Below, in pieces: positions 25,553-33,742 of a stretch of DNA of 64,000 bases. Origin of the DNA: an uncultured Pseudomonadales bacterium (GTDB lineage: Bacteria > Pseudomonadota > Gammaproteobacteria > Pseudomonadales > Azotimanducaceae); contig CALHVX010000017.1 of assembly GCA_938036875.1 (NCBI GenBank), positions 62,001 through 126,000 of the forward strand, written 5' to 3'. Positions within the stretch are counted from its first letter, which is position 1, and each line of letters opens with the position of its first letter. The translations under genes were made by a program, and so were the position numbers. Below the pieces are notes generated by a model that was given only the letters and a program-made list of their open reading frames with translations, was not told where the DNA came from and did not search any database.

Positions 25553-26560
25553 TTAGCCAGCCCGCAAGCTCGCGATGATTTCCTGACGCTGCTGATCGTC
25601 GGAGATAGGAAAACTAGCTGACGTTCTATCCGCGAAGTCACCATAGCGTTTCAGCATTTGCGGCGCAATCTCATTCGGCTCACCCACCACGGCAAATTCG
25701 GCCAAAATATCATCCGTGATCAGCGTCCCCATCTCCTGCCAGCGCCCTTGCTTCGACATCGCATTCAACTCAGATTGCAACTCACCGACGCCAATGCTCT
25801 CCAAAACCCCGCGATAAGCCGGTGTTGACCCGTAGAAGGCAATGCGCTCCGTAATTGCCTTTTTGCTTGCGGCCATCTCAGCGTCATCACGACCCGTGAC
25901 AACCATGGGCGAATACGAAATCTCAAAGTTGTCACGCTTACGGCCACCCTTGGCTAGCCCAGCCTCAATGGCTGGCAAGGTGGTGGCCCGAATAAACGGC
26001 AAGGTGCTGAACGGGTGAATAATCATCCCATCAGCAACTTCCCCGGATACCTCGGTCATCTTTGGACCAACCGCAGCCAAGATCACCTTGGGCGCTCCGA
26101 ACTCTTTGTTTTCTGGCGTAAATGCTGGGGTCATCAGCGTGTGCTTGTAATGCTTACCCACAAACTGCAGAGGCTCACCCTCATACCAATTGGCCCAAAT
26201 GGCTCGCATGGCCAGCACCAGCTCACGCATTTGTGCTGCTGGAGCCCCCCACTGCATGCTGAAGCGTTTGGTGATGTGCGGTTTGATCTGAGAACCCAGA
26301 CCCAACGTAAATCGGCCTTTGCTGTACGCGTTGAGATCGTGCGCAATGTTGGCCAAGTTCATGGGTGAGCGGGCAAAAGCCACGGCGATGGAGGTGGCAA
26401 TCTCCAGCTTGCTGCTGTGCTCCGCAGCCAGCAGCAACGGAAAGAACGGATCGTGATTCATCTCCGCTGTGCGCACACCATCGTAACCGGCCGCCTCAAG
26501 CTTCTTAACTTTGTCGGCTATACCTTCTAGCTTGTTGGGTAACCCAGCATCTACTTTCAT
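25553..26560 (-). CDS. LLM-class F420-dependent oxidoreductase, tandem paralogue B
   Basis: A 335-residue luciferase-like protein that resembles the TIGR03617-type actinobacterial F420 oxidoreductases. It contains YDGVRTAEMNHDPFFPLLLA, LEIATSIAVAFARSPMNLA, 'KGRFTLGLGSQIKPHITKRF', EVADGMIIHPFST and IAFYGSTPAYRGVLESIG. It is a clear paralogue of the next gene (26593-27600): same length, no long gaps and many identical blocks. AGGAG stands upstream of the ATG. The two genes are 32 bp apart and on one strand, so this is a duplication kept in an operon. Substrate unknown; F420 use is inferred from family and context. Confidence 0.87.
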   Translation of the reverse strand: MKVDAGLPNKLEGIADKVKKLEAAGYDGVRTAEMNHDPFFPLLLAAEHSSKLEIATSIAVAFARSPMNLANIAHDLNAYSKGRFTLGLGSQIKPHITKRFSMQWGAPAAQMRELVLAMRAIWANWYEGEPLQFVGKHYKHTLMTPAFTPENKEFGAPKVILAAVGPKMTEVSGEVADGMIIHPFSTLPFIRATTLPAIEAGLAKGGRKRDNFEISYSPMVVTGRDDAEMAASKKAITERIAFYGSTPAYRGVLESIGVGELQSELNAMSKQGRWQEMGTLITDDILAEFAVVGEPNEIAPQMLKRYGDFADRTSASFPISDDQQRQEIIASLRAG

Positions 26561-26592
26561 CGCTTCTCTCCTAACCTTACCTATTAGTCTTA

Positions 26593-27600
26593 CTAGCCTG
26601 CGTTCAAGTCTTTGATGATTTTTAACCGGTCAGCCTTGGGAATAGTGGCGTAGGCTGCTGAGGTACGATCCACCAAATCGCCGTAGCGTGACGTAATCTG
26701 ACCAGCAATTGTGTTTGGCTCACCAACGACCGCAAACTCCTTGAGAATATCGGGGGTAATCAAGTTACCCATCTCTTCCCAACGCCCCTGCTTTGACATG
26801 GTATTTAGCTCAGGCTGCAACTCACCTGCACCAATGCTATCCAACACAGGCTTGTAAGCAGGCGTTGAGCCGTAAAACGCAATTTGCTTTTGCGCTGCTG
26901 CAGTAGCTTCCGCCATCTCTTCTTCCGTTTGACCGGTTACAACAAACACGGGGTAGCTGATCTCAAAATCAGCACGGGACTTACCACCTTTGGCAAAACC
27001 ACGCTCCAGCGCAGGCAAAGTAACTTCTCGTATGTACCGCTCGGTGGTGAACGCATGGATGATCACGCCATCGGCAACTTCACCGGCAACCTCGGTCATC
27101 AACGGTCCCACGGCCGCCAAAAATACACGTGGCGCACCGTATTGCGTATCCGTTGGTGTGAACATCGGCGTCATCAAGGTATGGGTATAAAATTTGCCGG
27201 TAAACTCTAACGGCGTACCCTCATGCCAGTTGCCCCAAATCGCGCGCATCGCAAGGATGTATTCGCGCATGCGAGGCGCTGGGTTCGACCAAGGCATGCT
27301 AAAACGCTTGGTGATGTGTGGACGAATTTGCGAGCCTAAGCCCAACACAAAACGCCCTTTGCTTGCCGAGTTCAGGTCGTGCCCAATATTCGCCAAGGTC
27401 ATGGGTGAGCGACTAAATGCCACCGCAATACTGGTCACAAGGTCCACGCGCTTGGTGTGCTGAGCCGCAACCAATAGGGGGAAAAAGGGGTCGTGGGATG
27501 TCTCAGCCGTCATTACGCCGGAATACCCCATCTCTTCAAGCTCGGCCGCTTGTGCACCTACTTTGTCTAATTCAAATCCAACGCCGCCATCAACTTTCAT
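26593..27600 (-). CDS. LLM-class F420-dependent oxidoreductase, tandem paralogue A
   Basis: A 335-residue paralogue of the downstream gene. Shared blocks include HDPFFPLL, TSIAVAF-RSPM-LANI-HDLN, KGRF-LGLGSQI-PHITKRFSM, AMRAIW-NW-EG, HTLMTP-FTP, EVADG-IIH and IAFYGSTPAY. Divergence is concentrated at the N-terminus, after the TLPA-E element and at the C-terminus. GGGGAAGG lies just upstream of the ATG. Its leader (27601-27717) is extremely A-rich on the coding strand. It follows a histidine-phosphatase gene by 117 bp on the same strand and may be read from the upstream LLM/enoyl-CoA hydratase promoter. Confidence 0.87.
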   Translation of the reverse strand: MKVDGGVGFELDKVGAQAAELEEMGYSGVMTAETSHDPFFPLLVAAQHTKRVDLVTSIAVAFSRSPMTLANIGHDLNSASKGRFVLGLGSQIRPHITKRFSMPWSNPAPRMREYILAMRAIWGNWHEGTPLEFTGKFYTHTLMTPMFTPTDTQYGAPRVFLAAVGPLMTEVAGEVADGVIIHAFTTERYIREVTLPALERGFAKGGKSRADFEISYPVFVVTGQTEEEMAEATAAAQKQIAFYGSTPAYKPVLDSIGAGELQPELNTMSKQGRWEEMGNLITPDILKEFAVVGEPNTIAGQITSRYGDLVDRTSAAYATIPKADRLKIIKDLNAG

Positions 27601-27648
27601 TGACCTTCCCCTATCTGTTATCTAAAAGTGGTTACCCAGCTAGCCGGG

Positions 27649-27708
27649 TATTCTTATTTCTACGTAACTTTTTGGTTTTCTTTTTTCTATTTTTTTCTTT
27701 CGTTGCTG
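27649..27708 (-). other. A-rich unstructured leader tract
   Basis: On the coding (minus) strand the gap between the phosphatase and the LLM gene is a purine-rich run dominated by A (plus strand: T-rich with interrupted T5-T7 blocks). It lies between two GC-richer flanks. It could be a weak terminator remnant, a translation-enhancing leader or an A-tract bend. Nothing distinguishes these. Confidence 0.5.
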
Positions 27709-27717
27709 GACGCGGGG

Positions 27718-28392
27718 CTACTCGGACTGGGGCTTCAGCGCATCAGGTCGAACCACAGTGCCTTGTGCCGCAGTACGCAGCAAACCATCGTAAGGCCCCA
27801 CACCGTCTAAGAAGTAGCTAGGGCGAATATCTGTGGCCGTAAACTCCAACGCATAGAACAGCTCGTTAGGGTGACGCACGCGATCTGCTTCACCCGGCGT
27901 GAGCGCCAAAAAATGGGTCATGATGGCGCGAGACACCACACCGTGAGTCACCAGCACCACCGACTCGTCCGCCGTTGAGTACAAGCTCTCCAAAAAATCT
28001 TCAATCCGGCTCAGCATGTCTGGCAGATTCTCACCTTCCGGTGGGCGGTGGTTATAAGGATCCAAACCACGTTCGCGCCAATGCTGTGGGTACTTGGCCT
28101 CAATCTCATCAATGGTGAGACCCGACCACTCGCCACAGTCTCGCTCGAGCAGCACATCGTTAACTTGTATCTGCGCAGACAAAAACGAGTTCAGTAGATG
28201 CGCGGTTTCTTGGGTCCGCCCGGAAGGCGAAACCACCATACGATTGGCACCACCTAGCTCACGCAGCTTGCGCCCGTGTCCAAGTACCTGTTCTTTACCC
28301 AGCTCGGTCAAAGGGGAATCCATCCGCCCTTGCATCCGTTGCTCTACATTCCATTGCGTTTGACCGTGGCGCACCACGTAAAGTGTTTTCAA
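27718..28392 (-). CDS. Histidine phosphatase family protein (phosphoglycerate-mutase-like)
   Basis: A 224-residue protein that begins TLYVVRHGQTQWNVEQRMQG. RHG holds the phospho-accepting His, and the following Arg and Asn are phosphate ligands. DSPLTELGKEQ, VVSPSGRTQETA, LLERDCGEWSGLT (acid-base Glu) and VVLVTHGVVSRAI (second His) complete the site. Relatives dephosphorylate sugar phosphates, nucleotides or phosphoglycerate. It starts at TTG 28392, directly after the TGA of the enoyl-CoA hydratase gene (zero gap), so translation is coupled. Confidence 0.88.
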   Translation of the reverse strand: MKTLYVVRHGQTQWNVEQRMQGRMDSPLTELGKEQVLGHGRKLRELGGANRMVVSPSGRTQETAHLLNSFLSAQIQVNDVLLERDCGEWSGLTIDEIEAKYPQHWRERGLDPYNHRPPEGENLPDMLSRIEDFLESLYSTADESVVLVTHGVVSRAIMTHFLALTPGEADRVRHPNELFYALEFTATDIRPSYFLDGVGPYDGLLRTAAQGTVVRPDALKPQSE

Positions 28393-29226
28393 TCAGTCCC
28401 CCGACGTTCGGTAATCACCGAATTCCTTGTCACGCTGCGACAGCGCTTGGGTTAATCCTTTGCGTATCTCCGCAAAGTGGTCTTGTGCGGTTTTGGTAAA
28501 CATCGCTAGCTGTTGCATCTCGGTGCCTGCGCGAATGCCTGCGCGAACCCCCATGGCATCCATCTGTCGATGTACCGCTCGTTTGTTGATTTGTTGCACA
28601 TCCGTTGGCACCTTCGCGATGCGCGAAGCAACCTTCAGCACCTCCGCTTCAAGTTGCTCCGCCGCAAAAGCTCGGTTCGCAAACCCAGACTCCGCCGCCT
28701 CACTACCCGACATATGGTCACCGGTTAACATCAGCTCCATCGCCCGACGCATACCAACAATCCATGGGTAAAACTGGTTATCTGGCGGGCTAATAGTGCG
28801 CACCACCGGATAACCGATCATGGCATCTTCAGCCACGTAGACTAAATCGCATGCGGTTGCCAACTCAGTGCCGCCAGCCAAACAGTAGCCGTGCACCTGA
28901 GCGATGATCGGTTTGGCCATATCCCACATGCGAAAAAAACCATCAACCACGTGCCGGGGCCAGTTGCTTAGACCACCAGGTGTGTAAAACGGCTGGCCCT
29001 GAGCAGAATTGCTGGTTAGATCGTACCCGGCCGAAAAACAGGGTCCGGCACCACGAATGATCATGCAACGAATGCTGTCGTCCTGATCTGCGGTTTCTAA
29101 CGCATGAAACAGCTCAGACCGTAACTCGTTAGATAGCGGGTTACGTTTGTCAGGTCGATTTAAGGTAATGCGTCGAACCGCTGGGAGCGGTTCATCAACA
29201 ATTATCTTGGTGTATTCCGAAGTCAT
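28393..29226 (-). CDS. Enoyl-CoA hydratase/isomerase family protein
   Basis: This 277-residue crotonase-fold protein has the oxyanion-hole segments CFSAGYDLTSN (first NH) and CLAGGTELATACDLVY (second NH). It starts with a typical VRRITLNRPDKRNPLS strand. The usual second catalytic Glu position is hard to place: the segment after the second oxyanion motif reads MIGYPVVRTISPPDNQFYPW, so the reaction may not be simple hydration. It lies between an LLM gene (8 bp gap) and a phosphatase gene (0 bp gap), forming an LLM-crotonase-phosphatase operon. AGGTG precedes the ATG. The acyl-CoA substrate is unknown. Confidence 0.87.
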   Translation of the reverse strand: MTSEYTKIIVDEPLPAVRRITLNRPDKRNPLSNELRSELFHALETADQDDSIRCMIIRGAGPCFSAGYDLTSNSAQGQPFYTPGGLSNWPRHVVDGFFRMWDMAKPIIAQVHGYCLAGGTELATACDLVYVAEDAMIGYPVVRTISPPDNQFYPWIVGMRRAMELMLTGDHMSGSEAAESGFANRAFAAEQLEAEVLKVASRIAKVPTDVQQINKRAVHRQMDAMGVRAGIRAGTEMQQLAMFTKTAQDHFAEIRKGLTQALSQRDKEFGDYRTSGD

Positions 29227-29234
29227 CGCCGCAC

Positions 29235-30254
29235 CTATTTTAGTTGAAACTTATCGCCCGTGAACGCATTGAAGGTGCGCTCGAGATCGTTAGCATCCGC
29301 CGCCATGGGGGCAACAATATGGGTGTGTACACCACCATCCGCGTCGGCCTGGATCCGCTCACGCACTTCGTCTTCGGTGCCAATGATGGCAATTTCATCA
29401 ATCATTTCATCACTCATGGCGCTGGCGGTCTTTTCTCGATCTTTGGCAGCCCAGCCTTCGGTGATCGCCTGTGCAGCATCTTCATAGCCAGCCCAAGCCA
29501 AAAACTTGTTGTACACTGGTGTGGCGTAGTAAGGGCCAAAAGAGGCACGGAATATCGCGCGACCACGTTCCTTGTCATCGGTACAGAGCACCATGGCACG
29601 GTTCACAATCTCCACGTCTTCCCAATTCTTGCCGGCCTTTTGCGCCCCACGCTTCACCGCTTCCATCATCTTGGGTAACGCCCCTTTGGGCCAAAGGTTA
29701 AAGATCACCCCATCACCGATCTCAGCCGCCATCTCAATCATGTTTGGACGTAAGGCTGCTAGATACAGGGGCGGCGGGTTAGCGCAAGGCGCCTGGCGAT
29801 AGCCCTTGCTATATAGGGTATCTAAATCGGTAAAGTTCGACTTTTCGCCGGTAAGCATGGACCGCACCATGATGGCCGTCTCTTTGACCCGAGTTAGCGG
29901 CTTATCCAGCGGGATGCCATTGAACTGCCCCATAATCGTCTGGCTAGAGGAACCCAACCCCATAATAAAACGGTTCGGCATAACCTGAGAAATCACGTCA
30001 GCGGTGGCCGCCAACACGGCTGGGGTCCGGGTATAGACGGGCGTGACAGCAATGCCCACACGGATACTCTTGGTGTGGTGGGCAATGGCTGCTACCTGGG
30101 TCAGGCTATCTGGTGCGCCAGAGTCCGCAAACCATGCGTCCGCGTAGCCATTTTCTTCCGCCCATTGGATGCGCTCAATGGTGGATGCTAATTTTGGTCC
30201 GGCGGGCAAAGTAACCGCCATTCGTTTTGTTGGTGCCTGGTTTGTAGTTGACAC
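29235..30254 (-). CDS. LLM-class flavin/F420-dependent oxidoreductase
   Basis: A 339-residue luciferase-like protein. Features include RIQWAEENGYADAWFADSG, KSIRVGIAVTPVYTRTPAVLA, MPNRFIMGLGSSSQTIMGQF, APCANPPPLYLAALRPNMIEMA, EIGDGVIFNLWPKGALPKM and the C-terminal EIAIIGTEDEVRERIQ. It differs clearly from the paired paralogues downstream and is closer in the N-terminal half to the protein at 3655. It starts at GTG 30254 with GGAGAGGG upstream. It is the first gene of the LLM-crotonase-phosphatase operon and is divergent from the APH-like gene at 30489. Confidence 0.87.
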   Translation of the reverse strand: MSTTNQAPTKRMAVTLPAGPKLASTIERIQWAEENGYADAWFADSGAPDSLTQVAAIAHHTKSIRVGIAVTPVYTRTPAVLAATADVISQVMPNRFIMGLGSSSQTIMGQFNGIPLDKPLTRVKETAIMVRSMLTGEKSNFTDLDTLYSKGYRQAPCANPPPLYLAALRPNMIEMAAEIGDGVIFNLWPKGALPKMMEAVKRGAQKAGKNWEDVEIVNRAMVLCTDDKERGRAIFRASFGPYYATPVYNKFLAWAGYEDAAQAITEGWAAKDREKTASAMSDEMIDEIAIIGTEDEVRERIQADADGGVHTHIVAPMAADANDLERTFNAFTGDKFQLK

Positions 30255-30488
30255 GGAGGCCCTCTCCTGAATTTTAGATGCAAAAGCCCATTTTCAGGGG
30301 ATAACCCTCGCGATTGTACGCGCCAGTTACCACCCCCAGGCTCCACCCTCTAGCCTCGCACTTACTAGCGCCTAAGATCAAGGTAGTCGTGCTCCATGGA
30401 AAAGTGCTAGCAGCACGCTGGAAAGAGACTAGCCGCCAGCTAAACCGCCTGTGTATCCTTCGCCCCAATATTGAATCGGAACCTGAGC

Positions 30489-31571
30489 ATGAGCCCTACC
30501 CCTAGCGATACACCTGAATCCCATAGCGATGTCGAGCTGACCGCCGTCAGGGCAGCCCACCAGTTCGATGAGCCTGCGCTTCACGCCTACATGCTCAGCG
30601 AGGTCGCCGGCTATACGGGCGAACTCAAGGTAAGCCAATTTGAGGGTGGCCAATCCAACCCGACCTTCTTGCTAGAGGCCGGCGGCACCCGCTATGTGCT
30701 GCGCAAGCAACCGCCGGGTGAATTGCTACCCAGCGCGCACCAGGTTGACCGTGAATACAGAGTGATGCATGCCCTGCGCGACACGCCCGTACCCGTGCCA
30801 AAAATGTACGCCCTGTGCGAAGACACCAGCATTATCGGCACCAAGTTCTACATTATGGAGATGGTAGAAGGCCGCTTGTTCAACGAAACTGCCCTACCCA
30901 ACCTACCCAAAGCCGATCAAAAGGCCATCTATCTGGATCTAGCGCGAGTCTTGGCAGAATTGCACAAGGTGGATCCCATCGCTGCAGGTCTGGAAACCTT
31001 CGGCCGCCCAGGTAACTACTATGAGCGCCAAATTGGGCGTTGGACCAAGCAGTACCAAGCCAGCAAAACCGAGCAAATTGACGCTATGGATCGGTTAATG
31101 GCTTGGTTACCCAACAACATACCCAGCGAAACCCAAACCGTCATTGCCCACGGTGACTATCGGGTGGGTAATGTCTTGATCCATCCAACCGAGCCTAAGA
31201 TTGTCGCCGTACTCGATTGGGAGCTATCCACCTTGGGTGACGGTCTCGCTGATGTAGGCTACGTATGTCAGGATTATCATGGCGATTCTTACACCGACGA
31301 AGGATTGTCCAAGGTCGATTTCGCTACGTCAGGCATTCCTACCGAAGCAGAATTTGTTGCCGAGTACTGCAAGCATGCAGGCCGCGACCCCATCGCCAAT
31401 TGGACCTTCTACATCGTCTACAACATGTTTCGTAGCGCTGGCATTATTCAGGGCGTCTACAAACGCGGCCTAGATGGCAACGCCAGCTCAGAAAAGGCGT
31501 TGGAATATGTAGACGCAGCACGGCAACGTTCCGAACGCGCGGTTGTATTGCTGGACGAGGCAGGACTTTAA
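30489..31571 (+). CDS. Aminoglycoside-phosphotransferase-like kinase (ACAD10/11-type)
   Basis: A 360-residue protein with the APH/choline-kinase fold. It shows VSQFEGGQSNPTFLLEAGG (nucleotide loop), YVLRKQPPGELL (catalytic Lys), the Brenner motif IAHGDYRVGNVLIHP (catalytic Asp, Asn) and AVLDWELSTLGD (Mg-binding Asp). It belongs to the branch found beside acyl-CoA dehydrogenases and fused to them in eukaryotic ACAD10/11, where it phosphorylates 4-hydroxyacyl-CoA. Resistance to aminoglycosides is not implied. ATG 30489 is chosen; TTG 30471 is an in-frame alternative. No acyl-CoA dehydrogenase gene is in this window. Confidence 0.87.
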   Translation: MSPTPSDTPESHSDVELTAVRAAHQFDEPALHAYMLSEVAGYTGELKVSQFEGGQSNPTFLLEAGGTRYVLRKQPPGELLPSAHQVDREYRVMHALRDTPVPVPKMYALCEDTSIIGTKFYIMEMVEGRLFNETALPNLPKADQKAIYLDLARVLAELHKVDPIAAGLETFGRPGNYYERQIGRWTKQYQASKTEQIDAMDRLMAWLPNNIPSETQTVIAHGDYRVGNVLIHPTEPKIVAVLDWELSTLGDGLADVGYVCQDYHGDSYTDEGLSKVDFATSGIPTEAEFVAEYCKHAGRDPIANWTFYIVYNMFRSAGIIQGVYKRGLDGNASSEKALEYVDAARQRSERAVVLLDEAGL

Positions 31572-31792
31572 CCCGGCAACCCTAATCGCGGCAGTGGCGA
31601 GACACTAAGGAAAGTCGCTGTCGCCAGCTGAATGCAAACTGAACGACACCATTGCTAGCCGAGCCTAAACCGAGCTTTTTTTGCAAAGTGCGAACCTTGT
31701 CCGGTTGGTAACAAACCGCAACCACTTCTACATCTTTACTCCACATTCTGCACATAGGGTGAGCCGACCTTAACCGTTTTCAGGTAAGCAAT

Positions 31793-33616
31793 ATGAACCC
31801 TTTGAATAGTCTCGCTAGGCTGAGTTGCCTGCTGTTTTGTACCAGTGTCGGACAACCAAGCTTTTCCCAAGACGTGAACGCTACTCTGGCCGATGAGCAA
31901 ACTGACGCCCAAAACGCTCGCCGAGCCAATCCACTCAGCGAGCAAAACCAGACCTCGCCCGTTCGCAAAATTGAACGAAACAGACAACGCGCTCGTGATC
32001 CAGAAAATCCAAACGCAACCGACAGGAGCTACGATGGCAGCGGTAACAACCTAGCCAACAACAATCTAAACCGTGCCGACACGCCTTTGGCTCGATGGGT
32101 AGAGCCAGCATACGGTGACTTGGTTGAATCCCTAGCCGGCCCGGATCGCCCCAGCGCACGCTTTATCAGCAACGCTTTAAGCCGGCAGCAGGAATCTATA
32201 CCCAACCCTGCTGGGGCAAGTGATTTTTTGTGGCAGTGGGGCCAGTTCATCGACCACGATTTCACCTTGACCGACGGCGTTGACCCGGCCGAACCCGCCA
32301 ACATAGCCATACCAAGTGGAGATCCCTGGTTCGATCCAACGGGCTCCGGTGCGCAAACTATGGCTTTCAATCGCTCGCTATACCACCACGACTCTGGCAC
32401 AGGCAGTGCCAACCCACGCGCCCAGATCAACGAGATCACTGGCTGGATCGATGCCTCTCAAGTCTATGGATCAGATGCAGAACGCGCGGCAGCCCTAAGA
32501 ACCAACGATGGCACTGGTGCACTACGCACCTCTGCGGGCAACCTATTGCCGTTCAATGAAGACGGCCTATCTAACGCGGGCGGTTCGGGTGCCAATTTGT
32601 TTTTAGCTGGTGACGTCCGCGCTAACGAGCAAGTTGGTCTGATGACAATGCACACATTGTTTGTCCGCGAACACAATCGCTTGGTAGCCGAGCTCGCCCA
32701 ACGCCAACCGGAACTCTCTGGCGATCAGCTCTATCAAAAGGCCCGGCGCCTAGTGGCAGCTCAGCTACAGGTTATTACTTACCAAGAATTTCTGCCTTTG
32801 CTCCTCGGGGAACGGGCTATACCCGCCTACCAAGGCTACAGCGCAGATCTCGACGCGAGGATTGCAAACCTCTTTTCCGCCGCCGCCTTTCGATTGGGTC
32901 ACAGCATGTTGAGCGCAGAGGTCTTGCGACTTGATGCGCAAGGCAATGCCATAGACCAAGGTCCTCTAGCACTACGCGATGCTTTCTTTGCCCCTGATGA
33001 GCTAATCAATCACCAAGGGATTGAGCCGGTGCTGCGTGGTCTGGCCAGCCAGGTATGCCAACGTATCGATGCACAAGTAGTGGATGAGGTGCGCAATTTT
33101 TTGTTTGGCGCACCTGGAGCCGGCGGTTTCGATCTGGCGGCCCTCAATATTCAACGGGGGCGAGACCACGGCCTGCCAGACTACAACAGCGCACGTCTTG
33201 CACTAGGGCTAAGCGTTCACACAAGCTTCGCTGAAGTATCAAGCTCACCTAGGGTCCAAGCGCAACTGGCTGCCGCTTATGGTTCGGTGGATGACATGGA
33301 CGTTTGGGCTGCTGGACTTGCCGAAGATCCACGACCTGGTTCAATGCTAGGCGAGTTGCTTCACGAAATTGTGCTCGGTCAATTTTTACTGCTCAGAGAC
33401 GGTGATCGCTATTGGTACCAACGCAGCTTTGCTGGTGAAGCCTTGGCAGCGCTAGAAAACACCAAACTAGCGGATATCATTCGGCGCAATACCAGCATCG
33501 ATGGCGAGATTTCTGACGATGTGTTTGTGGTTGCCAACAATCAACGCAACAGCGGTACTAGCCGCGATCGAAACGAGGACTCAGGACAAACCAGAGCTTC
33601 CCGAAGTCGGCGTTAG
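31793..33616 (+). CDS. Exported animal-type haem peroxidase
   Basis: A 607-residue peroxidase of the peroxidase-cyclooxygenase (An_peroxidase) superfamily. The N-terminus has a signal peptide (RLSCLLFCTSVGQPSFSQ, residues 9-26), then a low-complexity Asn/Arg-rich linker to about 85. Catalytic motifs are WGQFIDHDFTLTDG (distal His and Ca-binding Asp), MMTMHTLFVREHNRL-type sequence (catalytic Arg side), AAFRLGHSMLS (proximal haem His) and NIQRGRDHGLPDYNSAR. The C-terminus is basic (SRDRNEDSGQTRASRSRR). It would oxidise halides or phenolics with H2O2 outside the cytosol. It stands alone between the APH-like gene and a convergent LLM gene. Confidence 0.9.
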   Translation: MNPLNSLARLSCLLFCTSVGQPSFSQDVNATLADEQTDAQNARRANPLSEQNQTSPVRKIERNRQRARDPENPNATDRSYDGSGNNLANNNLNRADTPLARWVEPAYGDLVESLAGPDRPSARFISNALSRQQESIPNPAGASDFLWQWGQFIDHDFTLTDGVDPAEPANIAIPSGDPWFDPTGSGAQTMAFNRSLYHHDSGTGSANPRAQINEITGWIDASQVYGSDAERAAALRTNDGTGALRTSAGNLLPFNEDGLSNAGGSGANLFLAGDVRANEQVGLMTMHTLFVREHNRLVAELAQRQPELSGDQLYQKARRLVAAQLQVITYQEFLPLLLGERAIPAYQGYSADLDARIANLFSAAAFRLGHSMLSAEVLRLDAQGNAIDQGPLALRDAFFAPDELINHQGIEPVLRGLASQVCQRIDAQVVDEVRNFLFGAPGAGGFDLAALNIQRGRDHGLPDYNSARLALGLSVHTSFAEVSSSPRVQAQLAAAYGSVDDMDVWAAGLAEDPRPGSMLGELLHEIVLGQFLLLRDGDRYWYQRSFAGEALAALENTKLADIIRRNTSIDGEISDDVFVVANNQRNSGTSRDRNEDSGQTRASRSRR

Positions 33617-33662
33617 GATCAATGCCACAGCAGTTGGTGCTTGAAATCTAACTGGTGAGAAC

Positions 33663-33684
33663 AGGTGCTTGGGACCAAGCACCT
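33663..33684. repeat. Perfect 10-bp inverted repeat
   Basis: AGGTGCTTGG and its complement CCAAGCACCT are separated by GA, in the gap between the convergent peroxidase and LLM genes. A second, weaker hairpin (TGCCAG...CTGGCA, 33693-33716) follows. Neither has a T-tract, so a role as bidirectional transcript-end structure is only suggested. Confidence 0.55.
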
Positions 33685-33742
33685 TAGGAGCATGCCAGAG
33701 CAAAGCTGCCCTGGCAGGTTAGCGCTTTCGATCGCTATATCG

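Noticed and set aside
27655-27708. T-rich plus-strand tract read as a plus-strand terminator
   Set aside because: No stable stem precedes it in that direction, and no plus-strand gene ends here.
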